From Roseibium aquae (GTDB lineage Bacteria > Pseudomonadota > Alphaproteobacteria > Rhizobiales > Stappiaceae), in NCBI RefSeq assembly GCF_008711285.1, contig NZ_VXDC01000003.1, forward strand, positions 298,867-362,866: DNA of 64,000 bases, in the 5' to 3' direction. Under the pieces are notes generated by a model, which worked only from the letters and a program-made list of their open reading frames with translations, was not told the origin of the DNA and did no database searches. Shown piece after piece: positions 8,295-17,249 of this stretch (position 1 is its first letter; each line of letters opens with the position of its first letter). The position numbers and the translations under genes were made by a program.

Positions 8295-9428
8295 TCAGCA
8301 CCCCTCACCTTCAAGCGCGCGGCGCCAATCCTCGCAAATGCTGGCAAGCGAATACCGGTTCGCGATGACCTTGCGGGCCCGTTCGATATGCTGTTTCGCC
8401 AGCCCGGGCTGGCCGAGATAGGCGCGCAGGCCCTCCGCCCAATCTCCCTGGTGGGTGCAGTCCTCGAAATCCGACAGCGCGGGGACGGGGTCCGCAATGA
8501 CAGGTGTGCCCTCAGACAAGGAAAAAATCGTCCGGTTCGCTGATTTCACAATTGAGAACGCGTCTTGCGGGTTCGGGATCATGGTCACGTCAGCGGACTG
8601 GAAATGGCCGTACATCGACAAAAGCGACCAGGGCCGGAAGACGCATGGGACGGGATAATCCTGCGTATGGTGCCGAAACAGTTTCCTGCTGCTGGACACC
8701 ACGAGAAGCTGAAGCGGGATCTCGGCATTTACCGCCGCCAGGGCGTCCTTCATCAGCCTGAGCGCATAAAGCCCCGTCTTGCTGTCCATGCGGCCCGGCG
8801 TCCCAAACCACAGAACGGTCCTGCGATCCCGCCTCAGCCAGCCATCCTTCCGGAAAACGGCATTGAACAGCGTCCGCGCCCGGTGTTCGGGGAAAATCTG
8901 CCGTTCCATCTCGAATGGCTGGGCCGGCCTCAAGGTCAACCGGCCTTCGGCGAGGACCCCTTGCCCCTGCTCCCAGGCCCGGAGCAGTTCGTCGATCGCG
9001 AAGCGCGGTTCCTCACTGTCCGGGATACAATGGACGGACCCATCAAAACCTGTATGGCGCACAATCGCGTCGGCCAGCAACGGGCCGGTGGTGATCAACG
9101 CGGTGCAATGCACCAGGATCTCACGCACGCTTTGCGCGGCCTTTCCAGATCCATCCCCATAGTCCGGCGCGAACACATTGTCGCAAAGATCATAAAGCAC
9201 GGGAATGCCCCGCCCGGCGCAGGTCCTGGCGAAAGTCGCATATGCATCGCCGAAGCACTTGTTGATCACCACAATATCCGCACGGGCAATCTGGTCGTCC
9301 TGCGGCAGACCCTCGCAGACAAGAAGCTCATGGCCTGCTTTCGCCAAGGAAAGCGCGGGCAGCAAGGTGCGTAGCCGGACACTGGCCACCTTCATGCTCA
9401 AACTGCTGACAATCCAAAGAACCCGCAT
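8295..9428 (-). CDS. GT-B-fold glycosyltransferase-like protein
   Basis: 377 residues. It opens with MRVLWIVSSLSMKVASVRLR, as in GT4-type transferases that begin with a Rossmann strand and a short sugar-acceptor loop. The C-terminal half has WFGTPGRMDSKTGL and a FSIVKSANRTIFSLSEGTPV region resembling the nucleotide-sugar site, though the usual EAMA-type motif is weak. Likely acts on a cell-surface glycan. It ends convergently with the ROK gene and lies 12 bases downstream of the methyltransferase gene, so the two are probably cotranscribed. Confidence 0.7.
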   Translation of the reverse strand: MRVLWIVSSLSMKVASVRLRTLLPALSLAKAGHELLVCEGLPQDDQIARADIVVINKCFGDAYATFARTCAGRGIPVLYDLCDNVFAPDYGDGSGKAAQSVREILVHCTALITTGPLLADAIVRHTGFDGSVHCIPDSEEPRFAIDELLRAWEQGQGVLAEGRLTLRPAQPFEMERQIFPEHRARTLFNAVFRKDGWLRRDRRTVLWFGTPGRMDSKTGLYALRLMKDALAAVNAEIPLQLLVVSSSRKLFRHHTQDYPVPCVFRPWSLLSMYGHFQSADVTMIPNPQDAFSIVKSANRTIFSLSEGTPVIADPVPALSDFEDCTHQGDWAEGLRAYLGQPGLAKQHIERARKVIANRYSLASICEDWRRALEGEGC

Positions 9429-9440
9429 GTCTCGTCCGGA

Positions 9441-10424
9441 TCAGGGCATCAATCCCGGAGACGCTGGTTTCCGGGCTATCAAGGTGAACTGGTCATACCG
9501 GCCCTTTGCCGCTTGCCGTTTGGCCAGAAAGGCGTTCTGGATCGCCTTTATGCCATCCGCATCCAGGGGCCAGGCGGACACCGAACCGCTCCGCCGGGCC
9601 TTGCTCCGAACGATGTCCTTGGCAACGGACCGGCTGAGGATTTCAGGATTGTCGAAACCGACCCGGTCAAGAAGCCGTTCACCGGCGGCGGGCGAAAACA
9701 GGATAATATGTCTTGGACAGTCGAGCCCGAACCAGTCTTCTTTAAACGTTTGGGCCGAGTACCCATCCGGATTGGGCACCGTAATCATGATCGCACCATC
9801 CGGCTTCAGGACCCGGTGGATCTCTCGAAGCACGGCCTCGGGGTGAAAAAGATGCTCAAGAACATGGTTCATCACCGCAAGATCAACGCTCGCATCTTCG
9901 ATCTGCGCCCAGCCTTCGTCTGACGCCAGATAAGCCCGGTGGCCCCTGTCCCGGGCAGCCGCCACCTGGTTCTGGTCAAAATCCATACCGATTGCCGCAC
10001 AGCCGTATCGCGCCTTGAGATCATCCATCAAGAGACTGCCGCCACATCCAAAATCCAGAAACACCGCGTTCCTTGGCGAGAGGTGTTTCGCATAAACCGC
10101 CTGTATCCGCTTCCGCTCCCGCTTTTCACCGGTCATGGCAGCGGTCAGCTTCAGCAGTTTCTTGTGCAGTTGCTTGAGCGGTGGGTCCTTGCGCCGCTTC
10201 AGCGCATACGGCCCATAGTCGCCCTGATAGAAAAAACCAACTGTATCCTCGGTTGGGCGAACCTGCTGAAACGTAACCCCGCAGCTTTGGCAGCGCGCAT
10301 AGACAAAATCCTCATCGGAATTTTCCAGAAGAACATCGCGGCTTGTCACCCAAGGTGCGAAATCCGAACTCTCGCAATTCGGACAAGTGTCGAGCGTTTC
10401 CACCCTGTATTCTTTGACCGTCAA
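9441..10424 (-). CDS. Class I SAM-dependent methyltransferase with N-terminal Cys4 motif
   Basis: 327 residues. Two CxxC pairs (Cys14/Cys17 and Cys45/Cys48) form a probable zinc ribbon, followed by a Rossmann methyltransferase domain with the SAM-binding glycine loop LDFGCGGS (about 123-130) and NHVLEHLFHPE (the post-II region). This architecture is common in enzymes that methylate sugars or glycan ends in O-antigen and capsule clusters. It is the first gene of a two-gene minus-strand unit with the glycosyltransferase at 8295. The substrate is not known. Confidence 0.8.
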   Translation of the reverse strand: MTVKEYRVETLDTCPNCESSDFAPWVTSRDVLLENSDEDFVYARCQSCGVTFQQVRPTEDTVGFFYQGDYGPYALKRRKDPPLKQLHKKLLKLTAAMTGEKRERKRIQAVYAKHLSPRNAVFLDFGCGGSLLMDDLKARYGCAAIGMDFDQNQVAAARDRGHRAYLASDEGWAQIEDASVDLAVMNHVLEHLFHPEAVLREIHRVLKPDGAIMITVPNPDGYSAQTFKEDWFGLDCPRHIILFSPAAGERLLDRVGFDNPEILSRSVAKDIVRSKARRSGSVSAWPLDADGIKAIQNAFLAKRQAAKGRYDQFTLIARKPASPGLMP

Positions 10425-10707
10425 GGCTGTTGCCCTTTCATCTTCCGCCAGCGGGTTTGGTGCCGCTGGTTATTTGTCTGCAAGAACCGCTGTCTTGGCG
10501 TGTGGCCTTTGGGTCGATGCGGTCAGAGAGGCACGCGGTTCCCTACTACAGTCAGTCCCATTGCCGCCAGTCCCTTGTCAAACGCCTTGGCACGACGTTC
10601 CCGCCATTCGGTCATCTCCTCACCCTACCCGGCCTCCAGACGGCCTATACCAGAACGGAAAAGCCCTTTATGTAGGTGCCATATCCGCAACCCTGAACTG
10701 ATCCGGC

Positions 10708-12516
10708 ATGCGCTCATCCCTCACCATTGTCATGCATCCCGCAGATCTCGACCCGACCCCACGGTCCGGCACAGATCGCGGTCGGTTCCTGTGTTTTTCC
10801 CCTGACGCAGCGGTTGTTTTGCGCGAAACAGGGGCCGAGGTTCTGGAGGCGTCGGATATCCTGTCAAGCTGCTCCCATGCCAGGACACTAATCCGGTCCG
10901 ATCGCATACTCTCACTGGTGGATGAACGTCTTTCGGATGCGGGCTGGCATCCGGGCGATGTACAAAGCGTGCGCCTCTTTTTATTTTATCTCCTGCCGCC
11001 GGTCTTGCTAATCCGGCAATGCCTGAACTCGTTGAGCGATGACCACTACACGCTTTTGAAGAATGGCAACCCGGAACACGTCGGGCCGGCGGCCGCTCTT
11101 CTGGAGCGTCTGGCGCAAGATATTGCGCGGGGCTTCGACGCTTTGCTTCCGTCCAGTGACTACAGCGACGTACATGCCCGCCTGGCGCTCTGGATCAACC
11201 GGATTATCCTCTGGCGTTTGGGCAAACGCCCGCACCTGCTGCAACTGGACCTTCCCACACCCTTCACATCCCGGGTGGCCCGCACCATCGCCGAAGGCCG
11301 GAACGATGCCGCGATCCTGTCAACGGGACATCCGGGAAAGACCATCCTGGCCACACTGCGCCGGGGGTTGAGATCGATCCGGCAGGCACCGAGGAAACCG
11401 GACGCCTCAAAACCGGTCCGGCTCTTTCGCGCGTCCATGCGCCGGCCGGCCGGATCCCTCGAGCTTTCATTGCCCACCCCCCTGACCAACGATCCGGACC
11501 TCGACAGGATCCTGGCGCCCGTGCTGGCGCACTACCTGCCCCGGCTCTTGAAGGACTGCAGGGCCGGTGCCGACTTGGCGCACGCTCTGACCCCCGATCT
11601 GCTGGTTCTCGATCACTTGATCCAGCCCTCGGTGATCCGCGCGGAGCGTGACCTGGCCGCGAAAGGCATTCCTTCCATCATGATCAATCACGGCAGCGAT
11701 ACGGCTCAGGATACGCCAGTGTCCAACCTCGGGGCCACGTTCTGGGCCCGCCACGGCCGGGTCAACGCCCCAAGCGTCAAGCACCTGTTTTGCAAAAGCC
11801 CGCTCACGGCTCCCCTTGCGCAAAAGGCGTATCCAAGCGCGCCAGCCATCCATGCAATTGAGGTCGGCAAGCGCTATTCCCGGCGGCCGAAAGACGGGGC
11901 ACCCTTTCAGATCGTGATGGCGGGCAACTACCGGATCGCCGAAGAACACGTTCCCTGGGTGACGGAGTTGCCGGGGGAATTCCTCCACGGCCTGCTCGAG
12001 TTCGCCCGCGCGGCGGCCCGTGTCGACGCGGTCAAACTGGTCATCAAGATCAAGCCTGGCAAGACCGGCTTGCCGCTGGACTGGCTCAGACAGGAGCTGA
12101 CAAACCCTCGATATGCGGGCCGGGTCATGGTGGACACACAGACCCCGCTTGGCCGTTTTTTCGAAACCATGGACCTGCTTGTCGGCAACAATTCGGCCAC
12201 CATCCAGGAAGCTCTCAACAATCGCATTCCGGTTTTCCTCAACACCTTGCGCCGCCACTATCATCATGTGCCTGCGCGGATGATCCCCCCAACGTCAGAC
12301 GATCGCGCCCCCGCCTATGCCGTTCGGCACCTTTCCGACCTGCCCGGGATGATCGCGGCTCTGCGGGATTGTCATCAAACCCCCCTGAGCGACCGTGAGA
12401 TCGAAGGACTGGTCTGGACCGACGCGCAGGTTGCCGCCGGCACCGCCTTTCTCCATGCCTTCCTTGATCGCCGGGACCAGCCTGACTACAAAGGCGGCGG
12501 ACGCAACGGCGCATAA
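10708..12516 (+). CDS. Large GT-B-like surface-carbohydrate biosynthesis protein
   Basis: 602 residues, no confident named family. The C-terminal 350 residues look like a GT-B transferase: SIMINHGSDTAQ resembles the glycine/His loop of capsule and CDP-glycerol-type transferases, and VGNNSATIQEALNNRIPVFL resembles the donor-site NS-T..EAL motif. The N-terminal part is helical and unfamiliar. It is divergent from the methyltransferase and 18 bases upstream of the GT8-like gene, so the two probably form an operon for one glycan. The start is uncertain (an ATG at 10732 is possible; neither has a good ribosome site). Confidence 0.6.
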   Translation: MRSSLTIVMHPADLDPTPRSGTDRGRFLCFSPDAAVVLRETGAEVLEASDILSSCSHARTLIRSDRILSLVDERLSDAGWHPGDVQSVRLFLFYLLPPVLLIRQCLNSLSDDHYTLLKNGNPEHVGPAAALLERLAQDIARGFDALLPSSDYSDVHARLALWINRIILWRLGKRPHLLQLDLPTPFTSRVARTIAEGRNDAAILSTGHPGKTILATLRRGLRSIRQAPRKPDASKPVRLFRASMRRPAGSLELSLPTPLTNDPDLDRILAPVLAHYLPRLLKDCRAGADLAHALTPDLLVLDHLIQPSVIRAERDLAAKGIPSIMINHGSDTAQDTPVSNLGATFWARHGRVNAPSVKHLFCKSPLTAPLAQKAYPSAPAIHAIEVGKRYSRRPKDGAPFQIVMAGNYRIAEEHVPWVTELPGEFLHGLLEFARAAARVDAVKLVIKIKPGKTGLPLDWLRQELTNPRYAGRVMVDTQTPLGRFFETMDLLVGNNSATIQEALNNRIPVFLNTLRRHYHHVPARMIPPTSDDRAPAYAVRHLSDLPGMIAALRDCHQTPLSDREIEGLVWTDAQVAAGTAFLHAFLDRRDQPDYKGGGRNGA

Positions 12517-12534
12517 CCCAATAAAGGACTTTTC

Positions 12535-13269
12535 ATGCACGACAGTGTTGTTCGGATTTTTGTCGGTTACGACCGGCGGATTCACGTCGCCTCATCCGTC
12601 TTGGCGCACTCCATTACAGAGCACAGTAGCCTTCCCGTCTCCGTCCTGCCGCTGAATTTGCGGAACATGCGCGACATCTTTTGGCGGGACACCGACCCAA
12701 ACCAATCCACGGAGTTTTCCTTTTCCCGCTTTCTGACGCCCTATCTGTCCGGCTACAGCGGCTGGTCGATCTTCATGGACAACGACATCGTCTTTCTCGA
12801 CGACATCGCGAAATTGTGGGCCCTGCGCGACGACCGGTATGCGGTGATGTGCGTGAAGCACGACCACAATCCGACCGAAGAGACAAAGTTTTTGGGCGAA
12901 AAGCAGACCCGATACGAAAAGAAGAACTGGTCGAGCGTCATGATGTTCAACAATGCCAAATGCACGGCTTTGACGCCCGAATATGTGAATGAGGCCACCG
13001 GCCTTCAGCTGCACCAATTCAAGTGGCTCGGCAATGACGATCTGATCGGCGAGGTTCCGGCCAGCTGGAACTACCTTGCCGGTTACACCAAGGGCATCGA
13101 AACCCCGCAGGCGATCCACTACACCGATGGCGGTCCGTGGTATCCCGAAACGGAAAACACCGAATACGCGTCCGAGTGGTTCAAGGCTTACAAGTCTGCC
13201 AATTATTGTCAGGTTGCCGACCTGGACAAGCTGAACCAGATGACCAAGCGCAGCCTGGGCGAAGACTGA
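12535..13269 (+). CDS. GT8-like glycosyltransferase
   Basis: 244 residues. It begins with VRIFVGYDRRIHVASSVLA, typical of GT-A-fold transferases of the glycogenin/LPS type. A DxD metal motif (Asp82-Asn-Asp84 in FMDNDIVF) should coordinate a divalent cation and the sugar nucleotide. The later HYTDGGPWYP fits the family's HxxGxxKPW-like region. It follows the 602-residue gene by 18 bases and contributes to the same surface-glycan set. Acceptor and donor are not identifiable. Confidence 0.75.
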   Translation: MHDSVVRIFVGYDRRIHVASSVLAHSITEHSSLPVSVLPLNLRNMRDIFWRDTDPNQSTEFSFSRFLTPYLSGYSGWSIFMDNDIVFLDDIAKLWALRDDRYAVMCVKHDHNPTEETKFLGEKQTRYEKKNWSSVMMFNNAKCTALTPEYVNEATGLQLHQFKWLGNDDLIGEVPASWNYLAGYTKGIETPQAIHYTDGGPWYPETENTEYASEWFKAYKSANYCQVADLDKLNQMTKRSLGED

Positions 13270-13308
13270 ACCGGACCAACCGCTCCGCTTCGTTCACGTA
13301 TTTCCTAT

Positions 13309-13360
13309 CACGGCTGCCATACCTTCGCCTTTTTCAGGCGGCGAGGTCCGGCAGCCCGTG
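13309..13360 (+). terminator. Hairpin between the GT8-like gene and the FKBP gene
   Basis: Outer arms CACGGCTGCC (13309-13318) and GGCAGCCCGTG (13350-13360) pair with one bulge, and a second weaker stem can form inside around CGCCTTTTTCAGGCG. There is no T-run after it, so it may be a Rho-type or processing structure, or a 5' leader stem for the FKBP-rhodanese gene, rather than a classical terminator. Confidence 0.4.
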
Positions 13361-13379
13361 TAACCTGAAGGAGCACTTC

Positions 13380-14141
13380 ATGGCCCGTCGTATTCTCGCC
13401 GCTCTTGCTGGCCTTCTTTTCGCCCTGCCCGCCTTTGCGCAGGAGCTTCAGATCACCGACATCGAAAAAGGCACCGGCGAGACCGCCGATGTCGGAGAGA
13501 CCGTCACCGTCCACTACACGGGGTGGCTGATGGATGGTACGAAGTTCGATTCCTCGCTCGACCGCGGTACCCCGTTTTCCTTCACGCTCGGCGAGCGCCG
13601 GGTCATCCCGGGCTGGGAACAGGGCGTTGAGGGCATGCAGGTCGGCGGCAAGCGCGAACTGATCATCCCCCCGGAGCTTGCCTACGGCTCGCGCGGTGCG
13701 GGCGGCGTGATCCCGCCCAATGCGACCTTGAAATTCGAGATCGAACTGCTGGAGGTCCAGGCGAAGAAGTTTGGCGAGGTGGACTCATCCGAACTCGGCG
13801 CCAAGTTGGCATCGGGCGCGACCGTGATCGATATCCGCCGTCCGGACGAATGGAAACAGACCGGTGTCGTGCCGGGCAGTCATCTGATCACATTCTTCAA
13901 TGAAGCGGGTCAGGTGAACCCCAATTTCGGATCGGAACTGCAAAAGCTGGTCGCGCATCCAGCCGAGGAGATCGTGTTTTTGTGCCGGACCGGCAATCGC
14001 AGCGCGGTCCTTTCGGAGTATCTGGCCAGCCAGGCAGGTTTCACCAATGTTGCCAGCGTTGCCGACGGAATTGTCGGCTATCTGAGCAATGGCGGCCCGG
14101 TTGAAACGGCCCGCACGCCGGACGGCTGCTGGCTCTGCTGA
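13380..14141 (+). CDS. Exported FKBP peptidyl-prolyl isomerase fused to a rhodanese domain
   Basis: 253 residues. Signal peptide about 1-20 (ALPAFA/QEL). FKBP domain about 23-126 with VTVHYTGWLMDGTKFDSS, VIPGWEQGV, ELAYGSRG and IPPNATLKFEIELL; residues equivalent to the active pocket look intact. Rhodanese domain about 136-243 with active-site Cys202 in CRTGNRS. The protein ends in CWLC, a CxxC pair at 250-253. Start chosen at the ATG behind GAAGGAG. FKBPs catalyse proline isomerisation; rhodaneses move sulfane sulphur or bind phosphate/arsenate. The combination suggests a periplasmic folding or thiol-handling factor; that role is inferred. Confidence 0.88.
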   Translation: MARRILAALAGLLFALPAFAQELQITDIEKGTGETADVGETVTVHYTGWLMDGTKFDSSLDRGTPFSFTLGERRVIPGWEQGVEGMQVGGKRELIIPPELAYGSRGAGGVIPPNATLKFEIELLEVQAKKFGEVDSSELGAKLASGATVIDIRRPDEWKQTGVVPGSHLITFFNEAGQVNPNFGSELQKLVAHPAEEIVFLCRTGNRSAVLSEYLASQAGFTNVASVADGIVGYLSNGGPVETARTPDGCWLC

Positions 14142-14486
14142 GAATGAAGCTGTCCCCGCGGACGCCCTGAAGATCCCTCAACGGAGCCCGCGCCACGTGG
14201 TATGTTCCGGCGGTTGGACACAATTTTCGGATGGCGTCGTGGCCATACAGCTACCCACGCGCAAACGCCACCGCAAACCCGGGTCGGTTGGACAAATCAA
14301 ACCTCCGAGATCTGCAGCCAGCTCCAGAACTGAAAGCCCCTTCTTGCCTCCTGGAAAGCGAAATTAACCTCGATTTTTGAATTTCAAATCAAAGTCTATG
14401 AATCTTCCAACCCGAAAAATGATTTTAAAAATATTTTACAGAAGCATGCTTCCCTTTGGTCACCTTTCACAAAGGGACCATGCCCA
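14142..14486. other. Intergenic leader region of the first binding-protein gene
   Basis: About 345 bases without a supported gene. From about 14365 to 14440 the DNA is clearly AT-rich and is the likely promoter area. No terminator was recognised after the FKBP-rhodanese gene. The 3' end carries the ribosome-site hairpin listed separately. Confidence 0.4.
14451..14477 (+). promoter_or_regulatory. Hairpin that sequesters the ribosome binding site
   Basis: TCCCTTTG (14451-14458) pairs perfectly with CAAAGGGA (14470-14477) around an 11-base loop. The right arm is the AAAGGGA ribosome site of the gene starting at 14487. An outer CATG/CATG pairing can extend the stem. It could limit translation until it is opened by temperature, protein or RNA. 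Confidence 0.45.
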
Positions 14487-15260
14487 ATGCCATTCAAGAC
14501 GCACATCCGCACCACCGGTTTCGCCATCACGCTCGCACTTGCCTGCTTTGGCAGCGCACAGGCCAACGAACTTGTCATCGCGGCTGACCCGTGGTGCCCG
14601 TTCAATTGCGAGCCCGGCAGCGACAAGCCCGGCTACATGGTGGAAATCGCAAGAGAGGTGTTCGAACCGCTCGGCTACACGGTGACCTACGAACAGGTCA
14701 ACTGGGCGCGGGCGCTGGTCGAAACGCGCGAAGGCAAATATGCCGCTGTTTTCGGCGCATCCATTGGCGACGCGGACGACTTCGTCTTCCCGAAAGAGGC
14801 CCAGGGAAAGGCTGGCAACGCCATTTTCGTGGCGGCCGGCAGCGACTGGAGCTTTTCCAAGCCCGAGGACCTGAGCGGCAAGACGATCGGGTTGATCCGC
14901 GACTACGATTATGGCGATCTCGGCACTCAGATCGAGACCCACGGGGAAGCCAGCTTTGCCGGCGGCGACGATGCGCTGGAAACAAACATCAAGAAGCTTC
15001 TGGCCGGACGGCTCGACGCCCTTGTCGAAGAGGCCAGTGTTTTCAACTACAGCGCCGATCAAATGGGCGTTTCGGATCAGGTTCGCCTAGAAGGCGAGAG
15101 CGAATATGATCCGGTATACATCGCGTTTTCGCCGGCGCGACCGGAATCCGGCAAGCTGGCCGAGGAACTCGATGCCGGAATGAAGGCGCTCAGGAGTTCT
15201 GGAAAGCTTGGCGAAATCCTGAGCAAATACGGCCTGAAGGACTGGAGTTCGGGCTCCTGA
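14487..15260 (+). CDS. Orphan family-3 extracellular solute-binding protein (copy 1)
   Basis: 257 residues with a signal peptide (about 1-26, ending SAQA/NEL). The mature part starts like amino-acid-type binding proteins (LVIAADPWCPFNC, then GYMVEIAREVFEPLGY) and keeps the family-3 fold to the end (LGEILSKYGLKDW). Two Cys close together (WCPFNC) are also present in the next gene. No permease or ATPase is nearby, so it may serve a distant transporter or act as a sensor partner. It is transcribed in the same direction as the paralogue at 15350. Confidence 0.82.
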   Translation: MPFKTHIRTTGFAITLALACFGSAQANELVIAADPWCPFNCEPGSDKPGYMVEIAREVFEPLGYTVTYEQVNWARALVETREGKYAAVFGASIGDADDFVFPKEAQGKAGNAIFVAAGSDWSFSKPEDLSGKTIGLIRDYDYGDLGTQIETHGEASFAGGDDALETNIKKLLAGRLDALVEEASVFNYSADQMGVSDQVRLEGESEYDPVYIAFSPARPESGKLAEELDAGMKALRSSGKLGEILSKYGLKDWSSGS

Positions 15261-15349
15261 TGATTGGCCGGCCGGAGCGTCATGCGATGGCACGGCACTT
15301 TTCATCGATGGCTGGTCGGTTATGCTGCATCCTGACGTCAGACCCTTGA

Positions 15350-16153
15350 ATGCCCAGCGGGATCCCCTCTCCCATGCCGACCATCTTCTCCAACCTGCTT
15401 GTTTCCGTCCTGCTCGCCGGGGTGGTGGCCAAGGGGGCGACCGGACCAGTGCGGGCGGACGACAGACCGCTCGTATTCGCCGCCGATGAGTGGTGTCCGG
15501 TCAACTGCACACCCGGGTCGGAAAAACCCGGCTTCATGGTGGAGATAGCCCGCGCCATCCTGGAGCCCAAAGGGTACTCCGTGCGCTATGAAACGATCAA
15601 TTGGGCCCGTGCGCTGCTCTACACCCGCCAGGGACACTATGACGGCGTATTCGGCGCGCTCCGCGAAGATGCGCCGGATTTCGTCTTTCCCCGGCAACCA
15701 ATGGGGCAAACGCGGGTCGGTCTATTCAAACGGGCGGATTCCCCATGGCGCTATGTCGATGAGACGTCCCTCGACGGGCGAAGTGTCGGCCTGATCCTTG
15801 ACTATGCGTATGGCGAGGATCTGGAAACCCTTTTGGAAAAGCGCACCATCCCCAGCTACCAAGGGGGCGACGCACCGCTCGACATCAACCTGCGAAAACT
15901 GGCCGCCGGCCGGATCGATCTGGTGATCGAGGACGTCAACATCTTCTGGAATAAGGCGGAAGACATGGAATTGCGCGACCAATTCGAGCTGGCGCATGTC
16001 TTTTCCGAAGAAGACATTTTTCTCGCTTTGTCGCCTGCCAAGCCGCACTCCGCGCATCTGGCGGAGGTGCTCTCCACTGGCCTGGACCAGCTTCGGGCAT
16101 CTGGTGAAATCGATGAGATCATGACCCGATACGGCCTCGACGACTGGAAGTGA
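15350..16153 (+). CDS. Orphan family-3 extracellular solute-binding protein (copy 2)
   Basis: 267 residues, clearly paralogous to the preceding protein: both have WCPxNC, KPGxMVEIAR, a VxYExxNWARAL segment and end with YGLDDWK or YGLKDW. The signal peptide ends near RADD. An ATG at 15374 is an alternative start giving a shorter leader; neither has a clear ribosome site. No transporter subunits accompany it. The tandem arrangement suggests gene duplication and divergence of ligand specificity, which is inference. Confidence 0.8.
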   Translation: MPSGIPSPMPTIFSNLLVSVLLAGVVAKGATGPVRADDRPLVFAADEWCPVNCTPGSEKPGFMVEIARAILEPKGYSVRYETINWARALLYTRQGHYDGVFGALREDAPDFVFPRQPMGQTRVGLFKRADSPWRYVDETSLDGRSVGLILDYAYGEDLETLLEKRTIPSYQGGDAPLDINLRKLAAGRIDLVIEDVNIFWNKAEDMELRDQFELAHVFSEEDIFLALSPAKPHSAHLAEVLSTGLDQLRASGEIDEIMTRYGLDDWK

Positions 16154-16190
16154 GTAGGGTCGACCGGTCGATTGGCCCCCGCCGGTCCCG

Positions 16191-16970
16191 TCAGTTTCCC
16201 GGCGATGGACGCGTTTCAAGAAATTGATTGATGCGCTCGACGGTCTGTCCGGAAACGCTTTTTCGGGAGAAGAGGAAATGCAGATTGGCCGGGTAGACAT
16301 CGATTACCTTAATTTCGAAATCCACGTCACCGGCTTTTATCACCCGGTGCTGCAATGTCGTGTCGGAGGCGATAATTCCATCTACACGGCCCGTCCTGAG
16401 CATTTGAACTTGTTGATCGTAAGATGTTAAAATGATTATCTGATTTTCATAAGCTGGGTGACTCAACGTCGTACTAATACCTAGCGGATAGCTGTATCCG
16501 AGCATGGTGGCAATCCGCCCGCCACGCGCGAGGAAATCAGGAAGGGAGTGATCGCTGAGCCCGTTTTCCGGCGTGCTTATAAATCGGTGGTAAGTGGTTC
16601 TATAGGGGACGGAATAATGCCCGAATTCCTCTCTTTCAACAGTGTAACTGGCGAACGGAACCATATCCAGATCGCCTGCCCTGACGAGGGCAATAGCCCG
16701 TTTCCAGGGCAACTCGAGGAAGACAAGCCTACATCCGATCGCCGCAAGCATCTCACGCATGAGTTCGGCGTCCGGCCCGGTTACACGGCCCGTGCGCGCA
16801 TCCCGTAGAAGATAGGGCTCTTCCTGCCCAAACCACGCTGTCATCTCGCAGTTTTCGGTGTCCTGAGCCAAGGACCCACTTGCGGCACAGCACGCTGCAA
16901 ACAACAGCCACGCTGCGATTATAGGGATCAGGTAGAGACGAGTGTTCACGGTCTTAGCTCTCCGAAGCAT
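16191..16970 (-). CDS. Orphan family-3 solute-binding protein (copy 3)
   Basis: 259 residues on the opposite strand, more distant from copies 1 and 2. Hydrophobic leader about 11-36 with adjacent cysteines (FAACCAASG); signal peptidase I or a non-standard lipobox could both apply. The mature part has TAWFGQEEPYLLRD, ELMREMLAAIGCRLVFLELPWKRAIALV and DMVPFASYT, the usual ligand-binding lobe pattern of this family. Convergent with copy 2; no permease gene in sight. The DNA is somewhat richer in A and T than the trp region beside it. Confidence 0.72.
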   Translation of the reverse strand: MLRRAKTVNTRLYLIPIIAAWLLFAACCAASGSLAQDTENCEMTAWFGQEEPYLLRDARTGRVTGPDAELMREMLAAIGCRLVFLELPWKRAIALVRAGDLDMVPFASYTVEREEFGHYSVPYRTTYHRFISTPENGLSDHSLPDFLARGGRIATMLGYSYPLGISTTLSHPAYENQIIILTSYDQQVQMLRTGRVDGIIASDTTLQHRVIKAGDVDFEIKVIDVYPANLHFLFSRKSVSGQTVERINQFLETRPSPGN

Positions 16971-17159
16971 CCGATGGGCGTGGTTCCAAGAATTTCCCCA
17001 GTATTACGCTGTCAACATAAAGAGCACATAAATTGATATGGTCGGCGCGGTCGGGATCAAGACCTTTCACGACGGACTATTAAAAATATGGGAATGGCCG
17101 TGGACGCATTGCATTATTCTTCCGTTGCCGGATTCGACCAGTTGGGCTATGCCAGTCGC

Positions 17160-17207
17160 ATGAACATGATTTTGACCAGCATCTGGTGGTGGCGCGGCGC
17201 GACATAG
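17160..17207 (+). CDS. trp leader peptide with three consecutive Trp codons
   Basis: A 15-codon reading frame, MNMILTSIWWWRGAT, with three adjacent TGG codons at 17184-17192, lies 127 bases upstream of trpE(G). This is the classic transcription-attenuation leader and closely resembles the known leader in front of fused trpE(G) genes of rhizobia. Ribosome stalling at the Trp codons would let the segment just after it (GGCGGCC, 17208-17214) pair with GGCCGCC (17252-17258) and prevent the terminator. Confidence 0.85.
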   Translation: MNMILTSIWWWRGAT

Positions 17208-17249
17208 GCGGCCGACCCTTTGTGATGCCAATCGGGATCTGAACAACCA

